A stretch of DNA of 64,000 nucleotides from Eubacteriales bacterium. Lineage in GTDB: Bacteria; Bacillota; Clostridia; Oscillospirales; CAG-382. Each line of letters opens with the position of its first letter. The first letter of the stretch is position 1. A program made the translations under genes and the position numbers. The DNA lies in assembly GCA_028705495.1 (NCBI GenBank), contig JAQWDK010000003.1, forward strand, positions 124,001-188,000, given 5' to 3'. The notes under the pieces were generated by a model. The model did not search any database. It was given only the letters and a program-made list of their open reading frames with translations, and was not told the DNA's origin. Below, in pieces: positions 1 through 8,148 of this stretch.

Positions 1-423
1 TCTAACAAATTCGTATCTTTTTACAGTAACACCCTTCTTTTTAATAACAGAAAACGCGGTGTAATTTGTAAGTTCTGAAATAACCCTGCTTGCCTCGTCC
101 ATAAATTTGGACATCTCACCGAGTTTAAAGTCAAGGAGCTCATTAAGCAGAGATACTTCCTCAACCGTTAATCTATATCTCTCCATCAAAAGTTCGATAT
201 AGGTTCGGTAGCCGCTGGTTGTCGGGACTCGTCCTGCGGAAGTGTGTGGCTGTTCAAGATATCCAAGGCTCTCAAGCTCGTTCATCTCGTTTCGCACAGT
301 GGCCGGTGATAGATTGAAGCTGCAGCTTTCAGTCAGGTACTTCGAACCGACAGGTTCGCCGAATGCGATATAAGCGTCAATTACAGATTTTAAAATTCTT
401 TTCTTGCGTTCGCTAAGCTCCAT
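1..423 (-). CDS. hrcA: Heat-inducible transcription repressor HrcA, N-terminal 141 codons (cut by window edge)
   Basis: The reverse strand reads from an ATG at 423 without a stop to the window edge. The start (MELSERKKRILKSVI) and the segment LSPATVRNEMNELESLGYLE with HTSAGRVPT following are typical of the HrcA winged-helix DNA-binding domain. HrcA represses class I heat-shock operons by binding CIRCE and needs GroEL to stay active. A strong ribosome site (GGAGGTGG, complement of 428-435) sits just before the ATG, and a CIRCE operator lies immediately upstream, so the gene is probably autoregulated. In most Firmicutes grpE-dnaK-dnaJ follow; here they would lie beyond the left edge. The C-terminal part is not visible. 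Confidence 0.95.
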   Translation of the reverse strand, partial: MELSERKKRILKSVIDAYIAFGEPVGSKYLTESCSFNLSPATVRNEMNELESLGYLEQPHTSAGRVPTTSGYRTYIELLMERYRLTVEEVSLLNELLDFKLGEMSKFMDEASRVISELTNYTAFSVIKKKGVTVKRYEFVR

Positions 424-444
424 CACTCCACCTCCTATAATAAT

Positions 445-471
445 TTAGCACTCTTGCACTTCAAGTGCTAA
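445..471 (-). promoter_or_regulatory. CIRCE operator
   Basis: TTAGCACTC, nine bases, then AAGTGCTAA. This matches the CIRCE inverted repeat (TTAGCACTC-N9-GAGTGCTAA) with one mismatch in the right arm. It lies 21 bases upstream of the hrcA start, the standard position for HrcA autoregulation. Confidence 0.93.
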
Positions 472-725
472 CAAATACACTTTATCATCTTTCTAAAATG
501 GTGTCAATAGCTCTTTTAATTTTATTTGTAAACAATATGTGAATGTGGCTTCTGTTTTATTTCGTTTGTTACGAAAGATAAAACCGTAAAATTAGCAGAC
601 AACCGCCGTGAGTGACGAATTTATAATGAAATTTGCGTAATACTCCGAATTTGATTGTTTTTTTGAGCAAGTGGGAGATATTTTTTGCTTTTACAGCAAA
701 CATAGCGGTTTTTTACGCCACGATT

Positions 726-758
726 TTGACAATTATCTCGTCATCCGAGGGATATTAT
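726..758 (+). promoter_or_regulatory. Candidate spoIIE promoter with a 21-base spacer
   Basis: TTGACA at 726-731 and TATTAT at 753-758 are separated by 21 bases, about 50 bases upstream of spoIIE. Normal sigma-A spacing is 17. The Bacillus subtilis spoIIE and spoIIG promoters are known for an over-long spacer and activation by phosphorylated Spo0A, so the spacing fits. A weak Spo0A-box-like TGACGAA (consensus TGTCGAA) occurs at 613-619. The rest of the 424-809 gap shows nothing else I can name. Confidence 0.5.
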
Positions 759-809
759 TTACATACTATTTAGTTTTGCCAAAGAATTTTGTAAAGGACG
801 GAAACTGGT

Positions 810-2996
810 ATGGATAATATAAGAACTGAAGGACAAGCTAAACGGAACCTATTTGCGAGTCTTGCTGGAAAAATCACTGCGGACAGGCAAGCGCTTATGT
901 CGGGCGCCATCTCCTTCTTTTTAGGGATGTGCTCGCTTATCGAGGGAGTAAATCCCTTCGGAATTACGATGCTAAGCGCTGCCGGGAAGAAGCTGAATGC
1001 CTTTTTTGTCGGCTCGGTGCTGTCGTCGGTGTTCGCTGGGAATATGGCGATACCCGTGGCGGCAGTAAATATTGTAGTCTATATAATAAGAAGGCTTTTT
1101 GAAGCAAAAAAGCCGATGTCAGTTCGCTCAAGGGTGGTAATAGCATCACTCAGCGCGCTTTTTCTTGCATCAATACGCTACATACTCAGTTCCCGTCAGT
1201 TCTATGTTGCGGCGGAAAGTTTAATTTACTACGCCACGATTCCGCTGTTCGCGGTGCTGTATATGGGGCTCAACAGGCGGGATGCTTTTCTCGGCAAAGG
1301 TCATAGAGAGGCGGGACTTTTGGCGGCTGCCTTCTCTATGACGGTGGTTATGACTGGTGCATCATACGGCTATTTCTCTTTAGGAATTGTCTGGGCGACG
1401 GGGCTGACACTGCTTGCAGCTAAAAAAGGCATGGCGGCAGGTTGCTTAACTGGATTTGTCTGCGGGCTGGGCTGTTTTGATGCTCTGCTTCTGCCGATGC
1501 TCGGGCTTTGTGGTTTGACGGCTGGTCTTATAATGAACAGCAACAGAAAAACAGCGATTCTTGCGGGGGGCGGTGTGGCAACTGTTTTTGCCGCTGTCAC
1601 ATCAGAACTGCCGAAGTTTGTAATAACCGACAGCGCATTATGGCTTGGCGCAGCTTTGTTTTTACTTGCTGAAAAGGCTGGAGCGGACAAGCTTTTGTTC
1701 GATGAGATGAACGATGGAGTTCTGGTTGATAAAGACTGCGACCCACGGTTTCAGCGTATTGCAGAATCTTTTTCGTCGCTTGCTACTGTATTTTTCAACG
1801 CTTGTGAAACTGCGTCGGAAAAGACAGCAAAGCTTGCGATACCGCTTAAACAATGCGGCAACTGCCTTGGTTGCAGTGTGCACGGGCTTGACGAGGACGA
1901 AAACAACCTCAAGCTCTCACAGCTTCTAAGAGGTGAGAGAAAACGTATGCCTAAGCATTTCGAGGAGCTTTGTCCAAATTCCGCGAAGATCGAGACAGCC
2001 GTGGCAGAAAGCTCGGATATCACCGGCAGCGCACAGATGAAGCGCATCGCCGAACAGTACCTTGATTTCGCTAAGATAATGGAATGTGTTGCGGAACGTG
2101 AAGCGGAGCGCACTGAGCCTCTACCCGAAAAGGAAGAACAGGTAAAAGCTGCGCTTGATGAGATGGGGCTGAGCTATGATAAGGTGACCGTCAACGGCGG
2201 ACGCAGGAGAAAGCTTGAAGTAATTGGGATAACTCCCGAAGCGGTCTGCGTTACAACAACGAATCTCAGGTACAACCTCTCAAAAGCGGTCGGTACAATG
2301 CTCGGTGATCCGCAATTTATACAAATTGGCGATGTATCGGTTATGAGGATGGAAACTGTACCAGCAATTTCGATTGAGTATGCCCAAACAAGCGGAGCGG
2401 CAGGCGGCGAGAGGGTCAACGGCGACTCAACATCTGTTTTCGAGAGCGAGGACGCGAGATTCTATGCGCTCATAAGCGACGGAATGGGCAGCGGTCCGGC
2501 AGCGGCTTCAAGCTCAAGACTAACGGCGATTTTCCTGGAAAAGCTGCTCGAGATGGGGGCAAAAAAAGAAGAGAGCATACGCCTTCTAAATAAACTGCTT
2601 ATTGCGAAGGAGGGGGAAATTTTTGCAGGGGTTGACCTTGCGGAAATTGATCGGGTGACAGCGACTGCCACTCTCACCAAAGCCGGAGCTGCCCCGTCGC
2701 TGCTTATCCGTAATAGCACAGCGCACCTGATTCAAAGCAGCACACCGCCTGCTGGTATATTGGATGATATAACAGCTGAACAGACAAAAGTCAGGCTCAA
2801 GAGGGGGGATATTATCCTGATGTTCTCCGATGGTGTTATCGGCAGTGCCGACAAAATACCGCTCTGGATGCTGACGATAATCGAAAGCGGTAAATACACC
2901 TCACCTGCAGAACTCGCAATGAAGATTAACGAGGGAGCAAAACGAGCCTATGCGATGAAAGACGATGTGACAACCCTTGCGATTAAAATAGTGTGA
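810..2996 (+). CDS. spoIIE: Stage II sporulation protein E, PP2C-type serine phosphatase
   Basis: SpoIIE dephosphorylates the anti-anti-sigma factor SpoIIAA in the forespore, releasing sigma-F, and also acts at the asymmetric division septum. The 728-residue protein has the family layout. A long hydrophobic N-terminal half (about residues 25-290) holds many membrane segments, then comes a central linker region with a Cys cluster (CGNCLGCSVH). A C-terminal PP2C/SpoIIE domain carries the metal-binding signature ISDGMGSG near residue 555 and a second acidic motif, MFSDGVIGSADK. It is about 100 residues shorter than the B. subtilis protein, mainly by a shorter middle. AAAGGACGG precedes the ATG. 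It is a single-gene unit, as in other spore formers. Confidence 0.96.
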   Translation: MDNIRTEGQAKRNLFASLAGKITADRQALMSGAISFFLGMCSLIEGVNPFGITMLSAAGKKLNAFFVGSVLSSVFAGNMAIPVAAVNIVVYIIRRLFEAKKPMSVRSRVVIASLSALFLASIRYILSSRQFYVAAESLIYYATIPLFAVLYMGLNRRDAFLGKGHREAGLLAAAFSMTVVMTGASYGYFSLGIVWATGLTLLAAKKGMAAGCLTGFVCGLGCFDALLLPMLGLCGLTAGLIMNSNRKTAILAGGGVATVFAAVTSELPKFVITDSALWLGAALFLLAEKAGADKLLFDEMNDGVLVDKDCDPRFQRIAESFSSLATVFFNACETASEKTAKLAIPLKQCGNCLGCSVHGLDEDENNLKLSQLLRGERKRMPKHFEELCPNSAKIETAVAESSDITGSAQMKRIAEQYLDFAKIMECVAEREAERTEPLPEKEEQVKAALDEMGLSYDKVTVNGGRRRKLEVIGITPEAVCVTTTNLRYNLSKAVGTMLGDPQFIQIGDVSVMRMETVPAISIEYAQTSGAAGGERVNGDSTSVFESEDARFYALISDGMGSGPAAASSSRLTAIFLEKLLEMGAKKEESIRLLNKLLIAKEGEIFAGVDLAEIDRVTATATLTKAGAAPSLLIRNSTAHLIQSSTPPAGILDDITAEQTKVRLKRGDIILMFSDGVIGSADKIPLWMLTIIESGKYTSPAELAMKINEGAKRAYAMKDDVTTLAIKIV

Positions 2997-3001
2997 AAAT
3001 T

Positions 3002-3029
3002 ATTCCGGGGCTGTAAAAAGCTCCGGAAT
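3002..3029 (+). terminator. Hairpin after spoIIE, possible terminator
   Basis: ATTCCGGGGCT and AGCTCCGGAAT form an 11-pair stem with one G-T pair around a 6-base loop, a few bases after the spoIIE stop. There is no T-run after it, so it may be a weak terminator or only a stabilising 3' hairpin. Confidence 0.4.
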
Positions 3030-3151
3030 ATATATTGGGAAGCAAAATGAAACAACCATCACATAATCCCTTCGTTTACACGCTTTGTCTTGACAAAGTG
3101 CTGTATTGATTGTAAAATAAGCATAATAATTACAATGAACGGAGAAGCTGC

Positions 3152-4084
3152 TTGATAGAGATACTGACTGACGATATGCTGCCGCTTGAAGGCGGTTGTG
3201 TGATGTCACTCGGAAATTTTGACGGAGTGCATATTGGCCATGCACAGCTCATTAAAGAGCTTGCGGCTGCTAAAAACAGCGAAAAAGCTGTTGTTTTTAC
3301 CTTTGCTCAGCACCCGCTCAACCTCATTTCCGATAAAAAGCCGGTTAAATACATAATTGGCTCATCAGATAAAATGAAATATCTCGGAGAGCTTGGAGCC
3401 GATGCGGTTTATTTTGCGGACTTTGCAGAGATGAAGGATTACAGCCCTGAGAGATTTGTCGATGAAGTGCTGATAAAACTCTTCAACCCGAAAACCGTTG
3501 TCTGCGGCGACAGCTTCACCTTCGGACAGGGTAAATCGGGGAATGCGGAGCTTCTCTCGGAAATGCTCAGGGAAAGAGGAGTCAGCTGCATCGTTGTGCC
3601 ACCGGTTAAAGTGCGTGGCAGGGTTGTAAGCTCAACGCTCATTCGCTCCCTTATCACAGAAGGCAAACTCGAAGAAGCTGAGGAACTACTCGGTAGAAAG
3701 TACAGCATCATCTTGCCCGTCATTCACGGCAGGGCTTATGGCAGGACAATAGGCGTCCCGACAATAAATCAGCTGTTCCCACCAGATAGAATCGTGCCGA
3801 AATTCGGTGTTTATGCATGCCTTTGTGAAATTGACGGGATACTATATGAAGGGGTTGCAAATGTCGGCGTCAGACCGACAATAGCCGAACCAACACCGGA
3901 ACCGCTTTGCGAAACCCACATTTTCGAGTTCTCGGAAAGGCTTTACGATAGGGATGTAAGGGTTATTTTCTGCTCCCTAATCAGAGAGGAAGAAAAATAC
4001 GGCTCCCTTGAAGAGCTGATCTCACAGATTATGAAGGACATAGAAGACTGCAAAAAGTATTTTGCTAATAGTTCGAAAGGATAA
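3152..4084 (+). CDS. ribF: Bifunctional riboflavin kinase / FAD synthetase
   Basis: It makes FMN from riboflavin and ATP, then FAD from FMN and ATP. The N-terminal nucleotidyltransferase domain shows the LGNFDGVHIGH motif near residue 20. The C-terminal flavokinase domain shows GRTIGVPTIN, and the 310-residue length is usual. The start is a TTG at 3152: GGAG lies 7 bases upstream, and the only nearby ATG (3134) runs into a stop. It is commonly next to truB or rbfA; here it is followed after 5 bases by a DacA-like gene, so the two are probably cotranscribed. No FMN riboswitch is visible upstream. Confidence 0.95.
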   Translation: MIEILTDDMLPLEGGCVMSLGNFDGVHIGHAQLIKELAAAKNSEKAVVFTFAQHPLNLISDKKPVKYIIGSSDKMKYLGELGADAVYFADFAEMKDYSPERFVDEVLIKLFNPKTVVCGDSFTFGQGKSGNAELLSEMLRERGVSCIVVPPVKVRGRVVSSTLIRSLITEGKLEEAEELLGRKYSIILPVIHGRAYGRTIGVPTINQLFPPDRIVPKFGVYACLCEIDGILYEGVANVGVRPTIAEPTPEPLCETHIFEFSERLYDRDVRVIFCSLIREEEKYGSLEELISQIMKDIEDCKKYFANSSKG

Positions 4085-4089
4085 CGGAT

Positions 4090-5586
4090 ATGACTAAACA
4101 AATTTTTTCCAAAAAAGCGAGAACGTCTTTAAAACGCACTGCTTCGCTCTTGTTTGTTTTTGTTTTCATGATCAGTTTTGCGTTTCCATTAGCTGTTAAT
4201 GCTGAAGTCAGCGGGCCAGTGCTTGCTGACCCGGAGATAAAATCACCTTATGCGGTGATACAAAACGTTAATAACGGACAGATTATCTTTGAAAAGGAAG
4301 CTGACACCAAAATCGCTCCCGCTTCGACGGTAAAGCTGATGGTCGCCCTTGTCACCTATGAAAAGCTTGGCGATGATTTGAATAAAACCTATGCCGCATC
4401 TTCATCTGCGATCAAAAACATTACCGGAAATAATATTAACATCCGAGAGAACGAGGAATTTAAGCTCAAAGACCTCTTAGCTGGTGTACTTGTCAGCTGC
4501 GCTAATGACGCATGCAATGTTGTTGCAGAAGCTGCGTCGGGAAGCATCTCCCAGTTCGTCAAGGATATGAACAAAAAAGCGGCGGAGCTTGGTATGACAA
4601 ACACCAACTACACCAACACCTCCGGCATCGACGACAAAGATATGTATACCACTGCGTCCGATGTAGCAAAACTTGCAGCGGCGGTCTTCAAGGTCAACGA
4701 TCTTGCGGTAATTTCCGATACGGATAAATATATAATACCAGCTACAAATAAATCAACCAATCAAAGAAACCTTCTTAATAAAAATCATCTTGTTTCAACT
4801 TACACCACAACAAAATACAACTACGACTCTGCGATAGGCTTAAACGCAGGTTTTACAGACGATGGCGGTCACTGCATTGTCACCGCAAGTGATAAAGATG
4901 AGCTACAGTATGTCTATGTTTTAATGGGTTGGCACGGACCGAGCAAAAGCTTTAACGAAGATAAGATTGAGCCCTATCTTGAAGCGAAAGAGCTTATAAA
5001 ATGGACTCATGAAACCTTCAAGAAAAAAACAATAGCCGCTGAATTATTAGGCGAGATAAAGGTTGATATGGGAAACAGTGCGGACACTGTTGTTGTTCGC
5101 CCCAAAATTCCTTTTGATTTTATTTACGACAGCAGAAAAGAACCTGAGATAACATATGTTACAAGTATCGATTTAAGCGACGAGAGTTTTTCTCTTGAGG
5201 CGCCGATTCAGGCAGATATGCCTGTGGGAACGGTTGACATAATAATAAACGGAAAATATTTTGCGACTACTGATTTAGTCACTATGACCTCTGTTTCAAG
5301 AGATGAGTTCGGTTATATAATGGGGAAAATCGGCGACTTTTTCAAAAGCAAGATGCTTAGAACAATTATAATTATTTTTCTTGTCCTAATAGGACTTTAT
5401 CTTCTCCTTTCAATCACCCTTAAGATATTAAATCTTGTAAAGAAGTATAAAAGAAAGCAAGAAAAGAAACAGCGTGCTATAGAACGCCGTGAGCTTGAAG
5501 AAAAGGGACTTGCACCGCCTTCCACTCGCCGCAGACGCTACGACGATGATGACGATGACGATGACGACGATGAATATGATTATTAA
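4090..5586 (+). CDS. DacA/DacF-like penicillin-binding protein with altered active-site motifs
   Basis: This is a secreted, membrane-anchored relative of D-alanyl-D-alanine carboxypeptidases (peptidase S11), which trim the peptidoglycan stem. An N-terminal signal peptide ends near AVNAEV. The nucleophile motif is intact (Ser79-Thr-Val-Lys82). The second motif, normally S-x-N, reads Cys137-Ala-Asn139. The third, normally K-T-G, reads Asn252-Ala-Gly254 (context GLNAGFT where the family has G-K-T-G-Y-T). A transmembrane segment near residue 430 is followed by a basic stretch and a tail with eleven consecutive Asp. Catalysis in the usual way is doubtful; it may bind peptidoglycan or use an altered mechanism. 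AAAGGA precedes the ATG, and a strong terminator follows. Confidence 0.88.
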   Translation: MTKQIFSKKARTSLKRTASLLFVFVFMISFAFPLAVNAEVSGPVLADPEIKSPYAVIQNVNNGQIIFEKEADTKIAPASTVKLMVALVTYEKLGDDLNKTYAASSSAIKNITGNNINIRENEEFKLKDLLAGVLVSCANDACNVVAEAASGSISQFVKDMNKKAAELGMTNTNYTNTSGIDDKDMYTTASDVAKLAAAVFKVNDLAVISDTDKYIIPATNKSTNQRNLLNKNHLVSTYTTTKYNYDSAIGLNAGFTDDGGHCIVTASDKDELQYVYVLMGWHGPSKSFNEDKIEPYLEAKELIKWTHETFKKKTIAAELLGEIKVDMGNSADTVVVRPKIPFDFIYDSRKEPEITYVTSIDLSDESFSLEAPIQADMPVGTVDIIINGKYFATTDLVTMTSVSRDEFGYIMGKIGDFFKSKMLRTIIIIFLVLIGLYLLLSITLKILNLVKKYKRKQEKKQRAIERRELEEKGLAPPSTRRRRYDDDDDDDDDDEYDY

Positions 5587-5601
5587 ATAAAAATAGTGCT
5601 A

Positions 5602-5639
5602 CTGCCGTAAATCGATCTACGATTTACGGCAGCTTTATT
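5602..5639 (+). terminator. Intrinsic terminator after the ribF-dacA-like unit
   Basis: CTGCCGTAAATCG (5602-5614) pairs perfectly with CGATTTACGGCAG (5620-5632) around a 5-base loop, followed by CTTTATTG. Confidence 0.8.
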
Positions 5640-5691
5640 GTCCAATCTTAACAGTTTATTAAATATGAAAAAACAAGAATAATGTATAATA

Positions 5692-5853
5692 GCGTGAGAT
5701 GTAACTCAGATTAATTTCAACCGCGATGCATTCACGCTATGAAATTCAATAAATTGAATTTCTGAACGTTATACTGTCTCAGATTAAGTTCAATTATGGT
5801 GCATTCACGCAATAAAGTTCAATAAATAAACAGCCGCTTAGCGGCAGAATGGA
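5692..5853 (+). repeat. Structured interspersed repeat, two tandem copies, ending at a gene start
   Basis: The first copy runs from GCGTGA (5692) to TTCACGC (ends 5737), enclosing AACTCAGATTAATTTCAAC and followed by a near-palindrome GAAATTCAAT/AAATTGAATTTC (5741-5762). A second, shorter copy at about 5777-5853 keeps TCAGATTAAGTTCAA and GCATTCACGC, and ends in the small hairpin CAGCCGCTTAGCGGCAGAATGG. The same arrangement, also with 46 bases from GCGTGA to TTCACGC, occurs at 16430. The 3' end touches the ATG of the next gene and seems to supply its ribosome site (ATGGAG). A TATAAT at 5685-5690 lies just before the repeat, but I see no good -35. Confidence 0.7.
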
Positions 5854-6556
5854 GACTGATATGTTTTTTGATCCTTTATATATCGTGCTTGTTATGCCGG
5901 CAGTTATTTTTGCTATGTGGGCAAGCCATAGAGTAAACTCAACTTTTAAGAAATATTCCGCCATGATGACACGCTCCGGAATGACCGGATACGATGCAGC
6001 GCGCCGAGTTCTCGACGAAAACGGGCTCAGTGCCGTAAAAATAGAGCGTGTCGAAGGCAACCTAACCGACCATTACGACCCGCGAAACAATATAATCAGG
6101 CTGTCCGACAGCGTTTACAACAGCCGCTCTGCTGCAGCAGTTGGTGTTGCGGCTCATGAGGCGGGGCATGCGATACAATATGCTCAGCACTATGCGCCCA
6201 TAAAGATACGCAATGCGATAATCCCTGTCACACGCATCGGCTCGACCCTCGCTTTCCCTCTTGTGCTTATCGGGCTTTTGTTGTCGCAATCAAGCCAAAG
6301 CTATATAGCTATAGCTTACGCAGGGCTTATTCTCTTCGCAGCGGTTGCGTTTTTTCAGCTTGTAACTCTGCCGACTGAATACAATGCCAGCTCAAGAGCT
6401 ATTGCCGCAATAGAAGGCGCTGGAATTCTTACAACTGAAGAAGTTGACGGCGCGAAAAGGGTGCTGTCAGCCGCCGCTCTGACCTATGTCGCCGCTCTCG
6501 CGGTTTCACTTATGCAGCTACTGCGCCTATTTTTACGAGTAAGGGACAGACGTTAG
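5849..6556 (+). CDS. Membrane zinc metallopeptidase, YugP family
   Basis: A 235-residue protein with an N-terminal membrane segment, the zinc-binding HEAGH motif at about residues 103-107 (context AAHEAGHAIQYAQHY) and two or three further hydrophobic segments after it. This matches the YugP/COG2738 neutral zinc peptidases of Firmicutes, whose substrates are mostly unknown. The motif LPTEYNAS after the membrane segments is also typical. It is a single gene: the tandem repeat described above abuts its start, and the next gene has its own promoter. The ATG at 5849 falls inside the repeat family's ATGGAG; the next ATG, at 5861 (MFFDPLYIV), has ATGGAGAC just upstream and is probably the true start, trimming 4 residues. 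Confidence 0.85.
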   Translation: METDMFFDPLYIVLVMPAVIFAMWASHRVNSTFKKYSAMMTRSGMTGYDAARRVLDENGLSAVKIERVEGNLTDHYDPRNNIIRLSDSVYNSRSAAAVGVAAHEAGHAIQYAQHYAPIKIRNAIIPVTRIGSTLAFPLVLIGLLLSQSSQSYIAIAYAGLILFAAVAFFQLVTLPTEYNASSRAIAAIEGAGILTTEEVDGAKRVLSAAALTYVAALAVSLMQLLRLFLRVRDRR

Positions 6557-6616
6557 ACTTAATTTTTTAACATTAAACGACAAAGCTATAAATTTATTTT
6601 AACATCTTTATATTCG

Positions 6617-6645
6617 TTGACCTTGATGTTTTTATATGTTATAAT
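6617..6645 (+). promoter_or_regulatory. Sigma-A-type promoter for the MBOAT/DHHW pair
   Basis: TTGACC (6617-6622), 17 bases, TATAAT (6640-6645), about 80 bases upstream of the MBOAT gene. Confidence 0.75.
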
Positions 6646-6727
6646 CAAAATCGTGTTCGATTAATTCATCGGCGATTAATCATCGTGTAAAAAATAGGGT
6701 TCGTAAAAAACTTTTCGAGGTCGCATT

Positions 6728-8134
6728 ATGGTATTCAGCAGCATCCCATTCCTACTTTACTTTCTGCCGTTCTTGTTAATAATCTATTACATTGCACCAA
6801 AAAAGTACAAGAACCTTGTAATGCTGCTTGCGAGCCTTATATTCTTCGCATGGGGTGAAATCCGTTATCTTTTCGTAATGATGTTTTTAACCGGAGTCGA
6901 CTATATCTGCGGAAAAAACATCGATAAAAACCTCGGCAACAAAAAGAAGATGCGCATGTTTATGCTCATCGACATCGGTTTGAACCTCACATCTTTGATT
7001 TTCTTCAAATATACAGACTTTATTATCGGAAACATCAATATGCTTTTTGGTATCGATATACCTCTGACCGGTATTCCGCTGCCCCTCGGTGTTTCCTTCA
7101 ACGCCTTCCAGTCAATGTCGTACATCATCGACGTTTATAAACGCAGGACAACCTCGGAAAAAAGCTACTACAACTATGTAACATATACAACGCTCTTTCC
7201 CCAAGTTATCGCAGGCCCCATCGTAAGGTATATCACGGTTGAAGAAGAAATTTCCGACCGTAACTTAAATCTCACCGACTTGTCAATGGGTATGCGCCGC
7301 TTCCTTCAGGGACTTGGCAAAAAGGTACTTATCGCAAACAATATCGGCTATCTCTGGACGCTTGTACAAACAGGTGAAGCGGGTGAGATGAGCGTTCTCC
7401 TTTACTGGCTCGGAATTCTCGCTTTCACATTTCAGCTTTATTTTGACTTTTCCGGTTATTCGGATATGGCAATCGGACTCTCGCAGATGTTCGGACTTTA
7501 CATCGATGAAAACTTCAATTTCCCCTATATATCCACAAGCATTACAGAATTTTGGCGCCGTTGGCACATGACCTTGGGGTCGTGGTTTAGGGACTATGTT
7601 TACATCCCCTTGGGTGGAAACAAAAGGGGAACTCTTATACAGATTCGAAACATTCTAATCGTCTGGGCTCTTACGGGACTCTGGCACGGTCCGTCATGGA
7701 ACTTCGTTATCTGGGGGCTGTTTTTCGCAGCTATTCTTGTGCTTGAAAAGTTTGTGCTGTTCAAGTTCTGGGAAAAGGTTTTTAGGCCTATACGGCATCT
7801 TTATACGATGTTCCTTGTAGTCATCAGCTGGGTTATCTTCTCGTTTGAGGACCTTGGAGAGCTTGGCAACTACCTTGCAGGTATGTTCGGATTCCTTGAT
7901 GTTCCGGCTTTCAACGGTCAGTCGCTGCATTATTTGGTATCATATGCTATGATATTTGTGATTGCAATAGTGCTTTCAACGCCAATACTCAAAAACATCC
8001 TTGTAAAGTTAGAGTCGTCGGACAAGCGTGTCGCATACTACGGTGCAACAGCGTTTTATATAGCGATTTTCCTCGGTTCACTTGTATATCTGATCTCAAG
8101 CACCTACAATCCGTTCCTTTACTTTAAGTTTTAA
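6728..8134 (+). CDS. MBOAT-family O-acyltransferase (AlgI/DltB-like)
   Basis: Membrane-bound O-acyltransferase, 468 residues, with about ten hydrophobic segments. It has the family motifs FWRRWHMTLGSWFRDYVYIP near residues 275-295 and GLWHGPSWNFVIWG near 315-330, the latter with the conserved His. Such proteins move acetyl groups from the cytosol across the membrane to extracellular polysaccharide. The next gene encodes the DHHW partner, the usual pairing. The closest recognised type is AlgI rather than DltB, since no dltA/C genes are present. The substrate cannot be told from the sequence. Cell-wall polymer and exopolysaccharide are both possible. Confidence 0.93.
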   Translation: MVFSSIPFLLYFLPFLLIIYYIAPKKYKNLVMLLASLIFFAWGEIRYLFVMMFLTGVDYICGKNIDKNLGNKKKMRMFMLIDIGLNLTSLIFFKYTDFIIGNINMLFGIDIPLTGIPLPLGVSFNAFQSMSYIIDVYKRRTTSEKSYYNYVTYTTLFPQVIAGPIVRYITVEEEISDRNLNLTDLSMGMRRFLQGLGKKVLIANNIGYLWTLVQTGEAGEMSVLLYWLGILAFTFQLYFDFSGYSDMAIGLSQMFGLYIDENFNFPYISTSITEFWRRWHMTLGSWFRDYVYIPLGGNKRGTLIQIRNILIVWALTGLWHGPSWNFVIWGLFFAAILVLEKFVLFKFWEKVFRPIRHLYTMFLVVISWVIFSFEDLGELGNYLAGMFGFLDVPAFNGQSLHYLVSYAMIFVIAIVLSTPILKNILVKLESSDKRVAYYGATAFYIAIFLGSLVYLISSTYNPFLYFKF

Positions 8135-8148
8135 CGGAGGGATAATCA

